DNA of 5,556 nt from Clostridia bacterium (GCA_017629925.1 JAGBWH010000225.1:1-5556); one strand, 5' to 3'; shown: positions 1 through 5,556, counted from the stretch's first letter. Notes: a model not told the origin generated them from the sequence alone. Translations and numbers: made by a program.

Positions 1-683
1 ACAATGTTGCCAATGCCGGGGAAAGGCTCAAAATGGGTTTCCCCACCCAGCCACACGCGCACCTCGGAACTGTTGTTGCCACCAACTACGGGACGGTCTT
101 GCACAAGGGCAACTTTCAGCCCTTGTCTTGCAGCGGACAGCGAGGCGCAAATGCCGGCAATACCACCACCGCATACGACCAAATCAAAATCGCCTTGGTC
201 TTGCGGAACTAAAAAATTGCCTGACGTATAGCAAAATGTTGTGATATCCTCGGCTGTTTTGGGAAGTGTAATATGCTTGTCTTGGGTGAGCACCACGAGC
301 CCAAAACGCCCTTCAAAGCCTGTTAAGTCATGAAAGGTCAGGGTATGTTGACCTTGGCTGAGCGAAATTTCTCCACCGTATTCCCAGCCCCACTCCGGGC
401 AAGTTTGCCCAAATGTGAAGGGCACTGTTTGCTCGTCTATCTTCACCTCAAACACACCCGGGGCATATTGCGGTTTCCAAGGGGCTATCCAGTTATAGGT
501 GTAGACAAACAGGTGATAGACACCCGCACTTTCCACCGAAATGGGCGTGTGAGCATCGGAGACGGGCGTGCCAAGACCGTGGGCAAGCAAATACGGCACA
601 CCCATGGTAGAGACGAATTGTGTGTCGAGCACCCAACCGCCTTTAGAGGAGAACTCGGGGGCAGAAATGACAATCGTTTTCAT
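1..683 (-). CDS. FAD-dependent oxidoreductase with N-terminal beta-sandwich domain (partial, 3' end outside window)
   Basis: The 227 visible residues are the N-terminal part of a larger flavoprotein; the gene runs off the left edge without a stop. Residues about 165-182 form a dinucleotide-binding Rossmann start: a hydrophobic strand, then GGGIAG at 172-177 followed by a helix. Further on come VALVQD (191-196) and GGNNSSEVRVW (201-211), the arrangement I know from the FAD_oxidored family (Pfam PF12831 type), in which FAD is bound by this fold. Residues 1 to about 135 precede it and look like a beta-sandwich rich in Trp, Tyr and Gly (GGWVLD at 15-20, YLLAHGLGTP at 31-40, HDLTGFEGR at 118-126). 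This resembles the golvesin/xanthan-lyase-like domain attached to some of these oxidoreductases. There is no signal peptide, so it is probably cytoplasmic. The start is supported by AAGGAG at 693-698, 9 bases upstream. The substrate cannot be told. The family is fairly sure, the N-terminal domain name less so. Confidence 0.88.
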   Translation of the reverse strand, partial: MKTIVISAPEFSSKGGWVLDTQFVSTMGVPYLLAHGLGTPVSDAHTPISVESAGVYHLFVYTYNWIAPWKPQYAPGVFEVKIDEQTVPFTFGQTCPEWGWEYGGEISLSQGQHTLTFHDLTGFEGRFGLVVLTQDKHITLPKTAEDITTFCYTSGNFLVPQDQGDFDLVVCGGGIAGICASLSAARQGLKVALVQDRPVVGGNNSSEVRVWLGGETHFEPFPGIGNI

Positions 684-804
684 TTTATGTAACTCCTTTG
701 TGAGCTATAAAAGAGCGGACGTCTAATGTTTCAAAAAATGAAAGGGGTTTTATATAGTACCAGACAAGCGGATATGCATTTTGCGAAATGGTCAAGGCGC
801 TTTT
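684..804 (-). other. Intergenic gap with small inverted repeats, no clear promoter or terminator
   Basis: These 121 bases separate the GATase-like gene from the oxidoreductase gene. Just after the upstream stop codon, the transcript could fold into a nested hairpin: arms at 766-770 and 798-802 (AAGCG/CGCTT) and an inner 5-bp stem at 777-781 and 786-790 (CATTT/AAATG) with a 4-base loop. No U-tract follows on the minus strand, so it does not look like an intrinsic terminator. A second small inverted repeat, TTTCA/TGAAA, lies at 729-743. I tried to place a sigma-A promoter here, for example TTGACC at 789-794 read on the minus strand, but found no -10 at proper spacing. Co-transcription with the upstream gene is therefore the simplest reading. 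Confidence 0.4.
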
Positions 805-1896
805 TTATTGATATTCTTGCGGGAAACGCTCTACATTCGCAAGCCATGCGGCGCAGTTTTTCACAAAGCGTTCGGTGCCTGCGGTATTCCATTTATAAAA
901 GAGTCGGGTGAAACCGCCGTCAATGAGGCATCTCTTATAGTCTTTGTCGTAGTAAGCGGTCACTACGTTGCGTTCGGAGTTGTACACCAAAGGCTTGACG
1001 TCGGCATTGGTCTGTACGGTAGCAATGGTAATGCCTTCGTAAAAACTTTGAATACCCGTGGAAATGAGATGTCCGCGAACGATGCCCGTGCAATTGTCTC
1101 CTGCGCTGACACCAATGACTTTGTCACCCAAATAGTCGCCACTCATGGAGATGCCAAAGAGTCTTTGGCTGATGAGGTTGCTGTCCACAAAGAAGGGGGC
1201 ATTGTCGCCAAAGAGATAGAGTCCGCGTCCGGAATGAAAGAAATCCGCAATCACATCCACGTGTTGGCTCGTGATACGAGCAGAGCGGTTGGAAATCACC
1301 CAGAGCTGACAAGCATCCGAGAGCATTTGGCGCAGCTCTGCAGGGGAGCAAACGGCGGAGGCGGCATAGTTATGGAAATCCACCACAAAGCCTTTGCTTC
1401 TCACGGCGCCGGTGATATTGTTTTTGGCGTCTTCGCCCTTGATGGCAGGCTCATCATCCAGCCACAATACAACGATTTTTTTGCCAGTAAACCCACCATC
1501 TCGACCAAGGTCTGCTTGGCTACCCAAAGCATTACCGAAAGCGTCTCTTGCGCCTTCCACTTCGTTTTGACCTGCATATTGACCGTATTGACCGGATTTT
1601 CCGACCGTTCTGGTGTAGTCAATGCTAAAATGCTGGCAGGTGGGGCAATATTCACCCGTCACACCTCCGCATTTGGATGAGGCATGGCTACAGCCCGAAA
1701 GTTGACAGTTGCCGCAGGAGGAACAGCCATTTTTGAGCGTGAGATTGCTCACAAAAATTTGGCTATCCAGCGGTTTTTTGGAGGAGCGATAAAAGCCCAC
1801 CACTTTCGCGCTTTCAAATCCCGTTTCTTCGACTTGCAAAATGAGATATTTGCCGTGTTTATTACATTTACCTACCAGTTGTTTGAATGTTGCCAT
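805..1896 (-). CDS. Cysteine-rich protein with C-terminal glutamine-amidotransferase-like (ThuA/GATase1-type) domain
   Basis: This complete 363-residue protein has no signal peptide or membrane segment. Residues 1-50 are a small basic beta-rich part. Residues 58-87 hold seven cysteines (58, 61, 64, 69, 76, 84, 87) with His71 and His89 close by, ending in CPTC, a spacing that suggests bound zinc or an iron-sulfur cluster. A Gly/Gln/Tyr-rich linker follows at about 100-138. Residues about 139-353 look like a GATase1/ThuA-like alpha/beta fold: strand KKIVVLWLDD (139-148), LWVISN (198-203), GLYLFGDN (225-232), and a C-terminal DGGFTRLF segment (326-333) with TAGTERF after it. The turn where amidotransferases carry the nucleophilic cysteine reads FGDN here, so amidotransferase activity is unlikely and the domain may bind or sense something instead. 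The start is supported by AAGGAG at 1907-1912. The metal-binding idea and the fold are inferences by eye; the biological role is not recognised. Confidence 0.75.
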   Translation of the reverse strand: MATFKQLVGKCNKHGKYLILQVEETGFESAKVVGFYRSSKKPLDSQIFVSNLTLKNGCSSCGNCQLSGCSHASSKCGGVTGEYCPTCQHFSIDYTRTVGKSGQYGQYAGQNEVEGARDAFGNALGSQADLGRDGGFTGKKIVVLWLDDEPAIKGEDAKNNITGAVRSKGFVVDFHNYAASAVCSPAELRQMLSDACQLWVISNRSARITSQHVDVIADFFHSGRGLYLFGDNAPFFVDSNLISQRLFGISMSGDYLGDKVIGVSAGDNCTGIVRGHLISTGIQSFYEGITIATVQTNADVKPLVYNSERNVVTAYYDKDYKRCLIDGGFTRLFYKWNTAGTERFVKNCAAWLANVERFPQEYQ

Positions 1897-1977
1897 TTTG
1901 GTATGTCTCCTTATGTGTTAGAATAGCCCATACCATATTGATTTGGGATGGGCTTGATGGTTTTTATAAAATAGACG
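1897..1977 (-). promoter_or_regulatory. Intercistronic hairpin upstream of the GATase-like gene
   Basis: The 81-base gap contains an inverted repeat with arms AGCCCAT (1925-1931) and ATGGGCT (1948-1954), a single mismatch, then CCA/TGG (1933-1935 and 1944-1946) around an 8-base loop. In the minus-strand transcript its 3' foot ends about 12 bases before the AAGGAG at 1912-1907. No U-run follows on that strand, so a simple intrinsic terminator is not supported. It could be an mRNA stability or processing element that sets different levels for the flanking cistrons, or a protein-binding site. No convincing sigma-A promoter was found in the gap. Confidence 0.5.
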
Positions 1978-2595
1978 TTATGAAAAAGTATAGGTAATGG
2001 TCACTAGTCCCCCTGACTGGTTGGTGTAGGTAATCACCATGCTTTCAAGGGCATTGGAATAGAGAACAGAGACCGTCATGTTTTGGGCTACCAAGCTGCT
2101 ATTGCCCAAAAAAGCGGTGGGGTTTTCCACGTTTGCAGAAAAACTGCCATCTTCTGCCACTACTTTGGAGAAGTATTCGGCCTTAAAAGACAGTTGGCGG
2201 GAACTGAGGGAAGAGAAGGTGTAGTCTTGGTTTCCCTCGCCAAAATCTTGGATTTTTCCATCTACGACCGTAAATGAGCCTTCGGTGGTCTCAATGCGAT
2301 GTTCGGGGAGAGGTTTGCCTTCTTCAAAGGTGGCAAGATGCTCGCGTGTGTAGGTCACCGTGGTGATATCTCCCTCTGTTTTTGCCTCAAAGCGGCTATG
2401 GAGTGTTGTGCCACGGAGGGTGGTTTCTACATCCACATTCACTTCGGGATACGTGAGGCTTGCCATGGCATTGAGGGCGTCGTAGACGGCTTTGTCATGC
2501 TGGCTTGGGGTGGTGTTTGCATTGCCTGTTCCACAAGAGCAAAGCAGCACCAGCAAAAGTGAAAGGGAAAGTGCTAACGTCAATATTTTTTTCAT
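1978..2595 (-). CDS. Small secreted lipoprotein of unknown function
   Basis: The 205-residue product begins MKK, followed by a leucine-rich hydrophobic stretch (4-18) and LCSC at 18-21. This is a slightly unusual lipobox, with Cys instead of Ala or Ser two residues before the lipidated Cys21. It should be exported, cleaved by signal peptidase II and anchored to the outer face of the membrane. After a short polar linker (22-34), the mature part has one predicted helix (about 34-48) and then a run of alternating polar/hydrophobic strands rich in Thr, Ser and Val (51-81, 101-113, 133-140, 152-158, 172-203). Such a pattern is compatible with a LolA/LppX-like open beta-sheet fold, but this is only a guess by eye and no family is recognised. 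Cys19 and Cys21 are the only cysteines. It starts 13 bases after the nuclease stop codon and is probably translated with it. A role in helping or protecting the nuclease is conceivable but not shown. Confidence 0.85.
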   Translation of the reverse strand: MKKILTLALSLSLLLVLLCSCGTGNANTTPSQHDKAVYDALNAMASLTYPEVNVDVETTLRGTTLHSRFEAKTEGDITTVTYTREHLATFEEGKPLPEHRIETTEGSFTVVDGKIQDFGEGNQDYTFSSLSSRQLSFKAEYFSKVVAEDGSFSANVENPTAFLGNSSLVAQNMTVSVLYSNALESMVITYTNQSGGLVTITYTFS

Positions 2596-2602
2596 ATCCT
2601 GT

Positions 2603-2611
2603 CACCTCTTA
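2603..2611 (-). promoter_or_regulatory. Ribosome binding site overlapping the upstream stop codon
   Basis: Read on the minus strand, AGAGGTG (2609-2603) stands 7 bases before the lipoprotein ATG at 2595. Its first base is also the last base of the TAA stop of the nuclease gene (2611-2609). Ribosomes ending the nuclease would thus finish on top of the lipoprotein's initiation site, which favours translational coupling. Confidence 0.75.
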
Positions 2612-5023
2612 AAGCATTTTACGGAAGAGTAGCCATAGCAAAGCGGAAAATGACACAAGCGTCACGGAAAATGCGGTGATCGCCGTTTGTGTGGCAAGGT
2701 CTGCCTCTTTGTTGGCTTCTTGTGCAAATTGGTTGTAGGCTTGCGCTGCCTCAGATAGTTTTTTATAGGCTTCGCTTACCGCTTCTTTGTCCTCTGCGGT
2801 GAGGGCGTCATAGGTTTGGTAAGCCCGAATAATCGCATCAAATTCTGCCTCGCTACCTGTTTTGACGGAAAGGCCTTGTACAAGCTCTAAAAATTCCTCA
2901 GCACTTGCGGGGGTTGATACGGGAGGAATGCTTTGCTTTTCGCTATGTCCGCAGGCGGTGCAGGTGCGCGTTTGCTCGCCTGCCTCTGTGGAGGGAGGCA
3001 CGGTGATAACCCACTCGCCCATGTTATGCCCTTTGGCGGGAATGGTCAGGCTTGAGAGGGGCTTGTGGTTTTGATCAAAGTAGGTGGCGCAATGAGCGCA
3101 GTAATAGTGACCAAGTGTGCCTGATGCGGTGCAGGTGGCAGGTTTTTCCGCTACCCAAGTGCCGAAAGTATGTTTGTCGGTATCTGCGCCAACCTTGCCA
3201 CAAGAGATTTCAATGGATTTAATGTAGGATGCGCCAGAGTCTTTATAGCAAATGGCAAAATAGGGATCGGTGGTGTTGAGCGTCCAGGTCGTGCCGCTTG
3301 TGGTCACGGTCTGCACCCCGTGAGAGGTGCCTGTGCTGGGAATGCCTGAGGTTTGCGTAAAAGGTGTGGTGGAGGTGCGGATTTCCCAGTTTTCTGCCTC
3401 TTCTGTCAGAGTGATGGTAATGGTAATGATACCACCTGTCACAGGGGTAGTATTATAGAGATAATAACTGGTTTTCTTGTTGTTGAATTGGAATTTATCT
3501 TTTGTGCCGGTGTAGATATACGCCTTGCCTTCAAGGTCTCCGTCTTTCCAGTTTGCCCATTCGTAGGCACCGCTACCGCCAACCACGTCATCACGGGTGA
3601 GGGTAATCGTCGAAAATTGCGGCTCGGTGACGGTAACACCCGAAATTGTCTGCTCGTATGTACCAAATTTACAGATAATGGAGGTGGTGCCTTGGGAGAG
3701 GGTAGTCGCACGAGTGGTGCCGTCCAGCCATTGGCAATCGCTGAGAGAAATCGAAGCGGTTGAGCCGTCCGAATAGGTAGCGGTCACCACAAGGCCTGAG
3801 GGATCGACTTTTTCTCCCGCTGAGAATGTCGTTCGATTGAGCGCACCCGAGACCGAAATACCGCTTAAGGCTTTGACGCTGAGTGAAATGCTGGCTTTCA
3901 CCGAACTGTCTAAGGCTGAGGTCGCCGTAATGGTCACATTGCCACTCTTGTGGGCGGTGACAACACCGTCTTTGACAGAGGCAACAGAACTGTTGCTGGA
4001 AGACCAAACCAAAGATTTGTTGGCATTCGCAGGGGTAAAGGTGGCAGAGAGCGTAGTGCTTTGACCTACTGCCATGTTGAGTGTAGCAGGAGAGAGGGTG
4101 ATACTCTCAGGTGCAGGACGGTCCTCGGCATCACCGTATTGCGCCACGATAGATTGCAATTTTGCATTATAACTTTCCCCGTCGTAGCAGAAAATCTTAG
4201 CCGCATATTCGGGGTGGTCGATGAAGGGGTTGCGGTTGCCTTGAATACCGAAAACGGCCTCGTTACGGCGAATTTCGGCTTCTGTGGGAGGCTCTTCCAA
4301 GTGCCATTTCATTAAATCGGAAATTTTACCAATGGTTTTGTTTGAGCCTGCAGAGTCCACGAAGGTCAGCGAGAATTCATCTCCCCAACGGACTTGCACA
4401 TACATGAGAATACGAGCGGTCGCCCCTCTAAATCCTTCGCCGGGATAGAAGAAGGTGCCATCGGTATAACAGAGATTTTCATAGGAAGTGGAGCCACCTT
4501 CTGCTACGATGTAGCCTGGAATTTGCGCCACTTCACCAAAACTGCGACTGCCACGTGTGGAGTTCATTTGTGCCTCTGTGGGGCGCAGGTGGTGGGCGTC
4601 AGAGCCGGCTTTGGACTTTTCGGGGAAAGCCTTGCCTGCGTTTTTGGGCCATACGTGTTCGCGGTTGGTCGTACCAACGGAACTGCCGAACCCACTAAAG
4701 GGAACTGAGGTGCCTGAATAAAACCAAATAATGTTGCCGGGCTTGTCAGGATCGGCATCTGCCACCTTAAACGCTTGATTTAACCCGTCATAGGTGGTTT
4801 GTGTATGGTGGGTTTCGGTAATCAGATCAGCGAGCTGGGCACGGAATGCATCTCCCGTTAAACTCTCATTTAACCCATCATAGTATGTATCTTTGCTCGC
4901 CGCTTCTGCATAAATGGGGGTGGGCAGAAAGGGCAAAACACCACTAATGCTATGAAAGACCAGAATTAAAAGGAGAAGTATCGCACTAAAAGTGACGCGA
5001 TAATTGGTTTTGCTTGCCTTCAT
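2609..5023 (-). CDS. Secreted, membrane-anchored multidomain endonuclease I (EndA family)
   Basis: The 804-residue product should cut DNA, and perhaps RNA, outside the cell. A signal peptide spans about 1-41 (hydrophobic 12-33, likely cleavage after AEA 39-41). Residues about 46-297 are an Endonuclease I domain (Pfam PF04231 type) with the His-Me finger motif NREHVWP at 120-126. By analogy with Vibrio Vvn, His123 is the general base, and Glu122 with Asn154 (in QMNSTRG) bind the metal; DAHHLRP (142-148) and GNRNPFIDH (262-270) are further family motifs. Next come a Big_2-like Ig domain (306-384), a second Ig-like domain (386-466), and an unnamed beta-sandwich (about 471-608). Two cysteine-bearing repeats of a type common in gut Firmicutes surface proteins (617-699) and a FIVAR-like helical stalk (705-775) follow. 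The protein ends with a membrane helix (780-799) and RKML. There is no LPxTG sortase motif. The start is supported by AGAGG at 5031-5035. Stand-alone EndA enzymes have about 200-250 residues, so most of this protein is accessory. Confidence is high for the nuclease, moderate for the later domain names. Confidence 0.93.
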   Translation of the reverse strand: MKASKTNYRVTFSAILLLLILVFHSISGVLPFLPTPIYAEAASKDTYYDGLNESLTGDAFRAQLADLITETHHTQTTYDGLNQAFKVADADPDKPGNIIWFYSGTSVPFSGFGSSVGTTNREHVWPKNAGKAFPEKSKAGSDAHHLRPTEAQMNSTRGSRSFGEVAQIPGYIVAEGGSTSYENLCYTDGTFFYPGEGFRGATARILMYVQVRWGDEFSLTFVDSAGSNKTIGKISDLMKWHLEEPPTEAEIRRNEAVFGIQGNRNPFIDHPEYAAKIFCYDGESYNAKLQSIVAQYGDAEDRPAPESITLSPATLNMAVGQSTTLSATFTPANANKSLVWSSSNSSVASVKDGVVTAHKSGNVTITATSALDSSVKASISLSVKALSGISVSGALNRTTFSAGEKVDPSGLVVTATYSDGSTASISLSDCQWLDGTTRATTLSQGTTSIICKFGTYEQTISGVTVTEPQFSTITLTRDDVVGGSGAYEWANWKDGDLEGKAYIYTGTKDKFQFNNKKTSYYLYNTTPVTGGIITITITLTEEAENWEIRTSTTPFTQTSGIPSTGTSHGVQTVTTSGTTWTLNTTDPYFAICYKDSGASYIKSIEISCGKVGADTDKHTFGTWVAEKPATCTASGTLGHYYCAHCATYFDQNHKPLSSLTIPAKGHNMGEWVITVPPSTEAGEQTRTCTACGHSEKQSIPPVSTPASAEEFLELVQGLSVKTGSEAEFDAIIRAYQTYDALTAEDKEAVSEAYKKLSEAAQAYNQFAQEANKEADLATQTAITAFSVTLVSFSALLWLLFRKML

Positions 5024-5095
5024 GTTTTAACCTCTTTTTCTTTTTCGTTGTTTTCGTTGGAGGAATGTGTCATGTCATATATTCCTATATCTTAT

Positions 5096-5123
5096 ATTAT
5101 ATCATAAAATATTGAATAATCAA
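5096..5123 (-). promoter_or_regulatory. Sigma-A-type promoter for the nuclease gene and probably the downstream cluster
   Basis: Read on the minus strand, TTGATT (5123-5118) serves as -35 and a perfect TATAAT (5101-5096) as -10, with a 16-base spacer. The bases just before the -10 are TGA, giving an extended -10 (TGNTATAAT). Transcription would start near 5089, leaving a leader of about 65 bases that is purine-rich and contains a repeated CGTTG motif read on the plus strand (5046-5050 and 5055-5059). A short palindrome, TTGA-4-TCAA, overlaps the -35 at 5112-5123 and could be part of an operator. Confidence 0.7.
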
Positions 5124-5177
5124 CAGTTTTTTCAAAAATCTCATGGTGCATTTTGAATAGAAAAGACGAGGGAAAGA

Positions 5178-5207
5178 AAAGTTTTTTATATCATCTATGG
5201 AAACTTT
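5178..5207. repeat. Inverted repeat in the divergent intergenic region
   Basis: AAAGTTT (5178-5184) and AAACTTT (5201-5207) form perfect 7-bp arms around 16 bases. The element lies between the two divergent promoters, about 43 bases upstream of the right-hand -10 and some 55 bases upstream of the left-hand -35. The position would suit a shared regulator site, but the AT-rich background makes chance occurrence quite possible. The rest of 5024-5297 is AT-rich non-coding DNA with no open frame of note. Confidence 0.35.
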
Positions 5208-5246
5208 GAAAAATCCAAAAAACCCCTTTTCTTTTTCGCTTTTGTG

Positions 5247-5255
5247 TGGTAGAAT
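5247..5255 (+). promoter_or_regulatory. Extended -10 promoter for the divergent plus-strand gene
   Basis: TGGTAGAAT matches an extended -10 (TGN plus TAGAAT at 5250-5255). The -35 at 17-base spacing (5227-5232, TTTTCT) is poor, which fits an extended -10 promoter. The start of transcription would fall near 5262, about 36 bases before the ATG at 5298. Confidence 0.55.
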
Positions 5256-5297
5256 GTGAGTATCCCCCTAAAAATGAGAAAAAGGAGGAAGAAACGA

Positions 5298-5556
5298 ATG
5301 CACGTGATTTTGTGCATAGACGATGAAAATGGCATGATGTTTTTTGGTCGTCGTCAAAGCCAAGACAGGGCTTTGCGCCAAAGGATCATGACGCTCACAA
5401 AAGGCAAAACCTTATGGATGAATGGCTATAGTGCCAAGCTTTTTTTGAGTGATGGATACGAAGATATACGCGTCTCTGAGGACTTTTTATCCCAAGCAGG
5501 CAAAGATGACTATTGCTATGTGGAAAACATAGACAACACCCCGTATGCTTCAAACA
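5298..5556 (+). CDS. Conserved clostridial protein of unknown function (partial, 3' end outside window)
   Basis: Eighty-six residues are visible before the right edge and no stop is reached. The start is well supported: AAAGGAGGA at 5281-5289 gives a near-ideal ribosome binding site about 9 bases before the ATG. The product opens with a hydrophobic strand, HVILCIDDENGMMF (2-15), then GRRQSQDRALR (17-27), TLWMNGYSAKLF (38-49), and SEDFLSQAG (59-67) followed by DDYCYVEN (69-76). From memory this matches a short, widely conserved protein of Clostridia with the same order of motifs (xxCVDDxNGMxFNxRRQSxDR, then LW and YSAKLF). Such proteins are sometimes automatically labelled ribonuclease Z, but I see no metallo-beta-lactamase HxHxDH motif here and do not support that name. 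There is no signal peptide, so it is probably cytoplasmic. It is transcribed away from the nuclease cluster and need not share its function. Confidence 0.8.
   Translation, partial: MHVILCIDDENGMMFFGRRQSQDRALRQRIMTLTKGKTLWMNGYSAKLFLSDGYEDIRVSEDFLSQAGKDDYCYVENIDNTPYASN

Noticed and set aside
330..692. Plus-strand open frame of 120 codons
   Set aside because: It lies antisense to the FAD oxidoreductase gene, whose protein motifs are clear; the translation resembles nothing.
781..1680. Long plus-strand open frame of 299 codons opposite the Cys-rich GATase-like gene
   Set aside because: It is fully antisense to a gene with a good ribosome binding site and recognisable domain patterns, has no ribosome site of its own that I can see, and its translation shows no family motifs. 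It is a shadow of codon bias on the other strand.
1925..1954. Intrinsic terminator after the lipoprotein gene
   Set aside because: The stem is good but is followed on the minus strand by ATTCTAACAC and not a T-run. The T-rich stretch lies on the plus-strand side (1961-1965), where there is no gene to end.
2627..2700. Sortase (LPxTG) anchor at the nuclease C terminus
   Set aside because: A hydrophobic helix and RKML tail are present, but no LPxTG-like motif precedes them, so a plain transmembrane anchor is the better reading.
4774..4882. Repeat of YDGLN in the nuclease (residues 48-52 and 78-82)
   Set aside because: The flanking residues do not match, and both copies fall inside the normal N-terminal helices of the endonuclease domain, so this is probably chance and not a duplicated unit.
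5060..5085. Leader hairpin or riboswitch upstream of the nuclease gene
   Set aside because: Only a 5-bp GGAAT/ATTCC stem with a 14-base loop and a 4-bp CCTC pairing to the ribosome site could be drawn; neither is strong or resembles a known riboswitch class.

Overview
The window looks like chromosome from a low-to-mid GC Gram-positive anaerobe of the Clostridia type (Oscillospiraceae, Lachnospiraceae or relatives). The evidence is strong AGGAG-type ribosome binding sites, sigma-A-like promoters with extended -10 elements, a Gram-positive style surface protein carrying Ig-like domains, a FIVAR-like helical stalk and a C-terminal membrane anchor, and a small divergent gene that resembles a conserved clostridial family. 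The genus cannot be fixed from this sequence.

Layout. Four genes lie head to tail on the minus strand and read from about 5023 down to the left edge. They are a secreted, membrane-anchored multidomain endonuclease I (2609-5023), a small lipoprotein (1978-2595), a cysteine-rich protein with a glutamine-amidotransferase-like (ThuA/GATase1-type) domain (805-1896), and the N-terminal 227 residues of an FAD-dependent oxidoreductase (1-683, cut by the window edge). The gaps are 13, 81 and 121 bases. Only the first gene has a convincing promoter, at 5096-5123. No convincing terminator separates the genes, so one operon is plausible, though the two longer gaps hold hairpin-forming sequence that could attenuate or process the transcript. 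On the plus strand, a divergent gene starts at 5298 with its own promoter and runs off the right edge.

How the genes may work together. The first two products are predicted outside the membrane: a surface-tethered nuclease that would degrade extracellular DNA, and a lipoprotein whose ribosome binding site overlaps the nuclease stop codon, so the two are probably made together. The third and fourth products have no visible signal peptide and are probably cytoplasmic. No known pathway links extracellular DNA degradation to a cysteine-rich GATase-like protein and a flavoprotein, so a joint function is only an inference from gene order. No RNA genes, insertion sequences, CRISPR arrays or recombination sites were seen.
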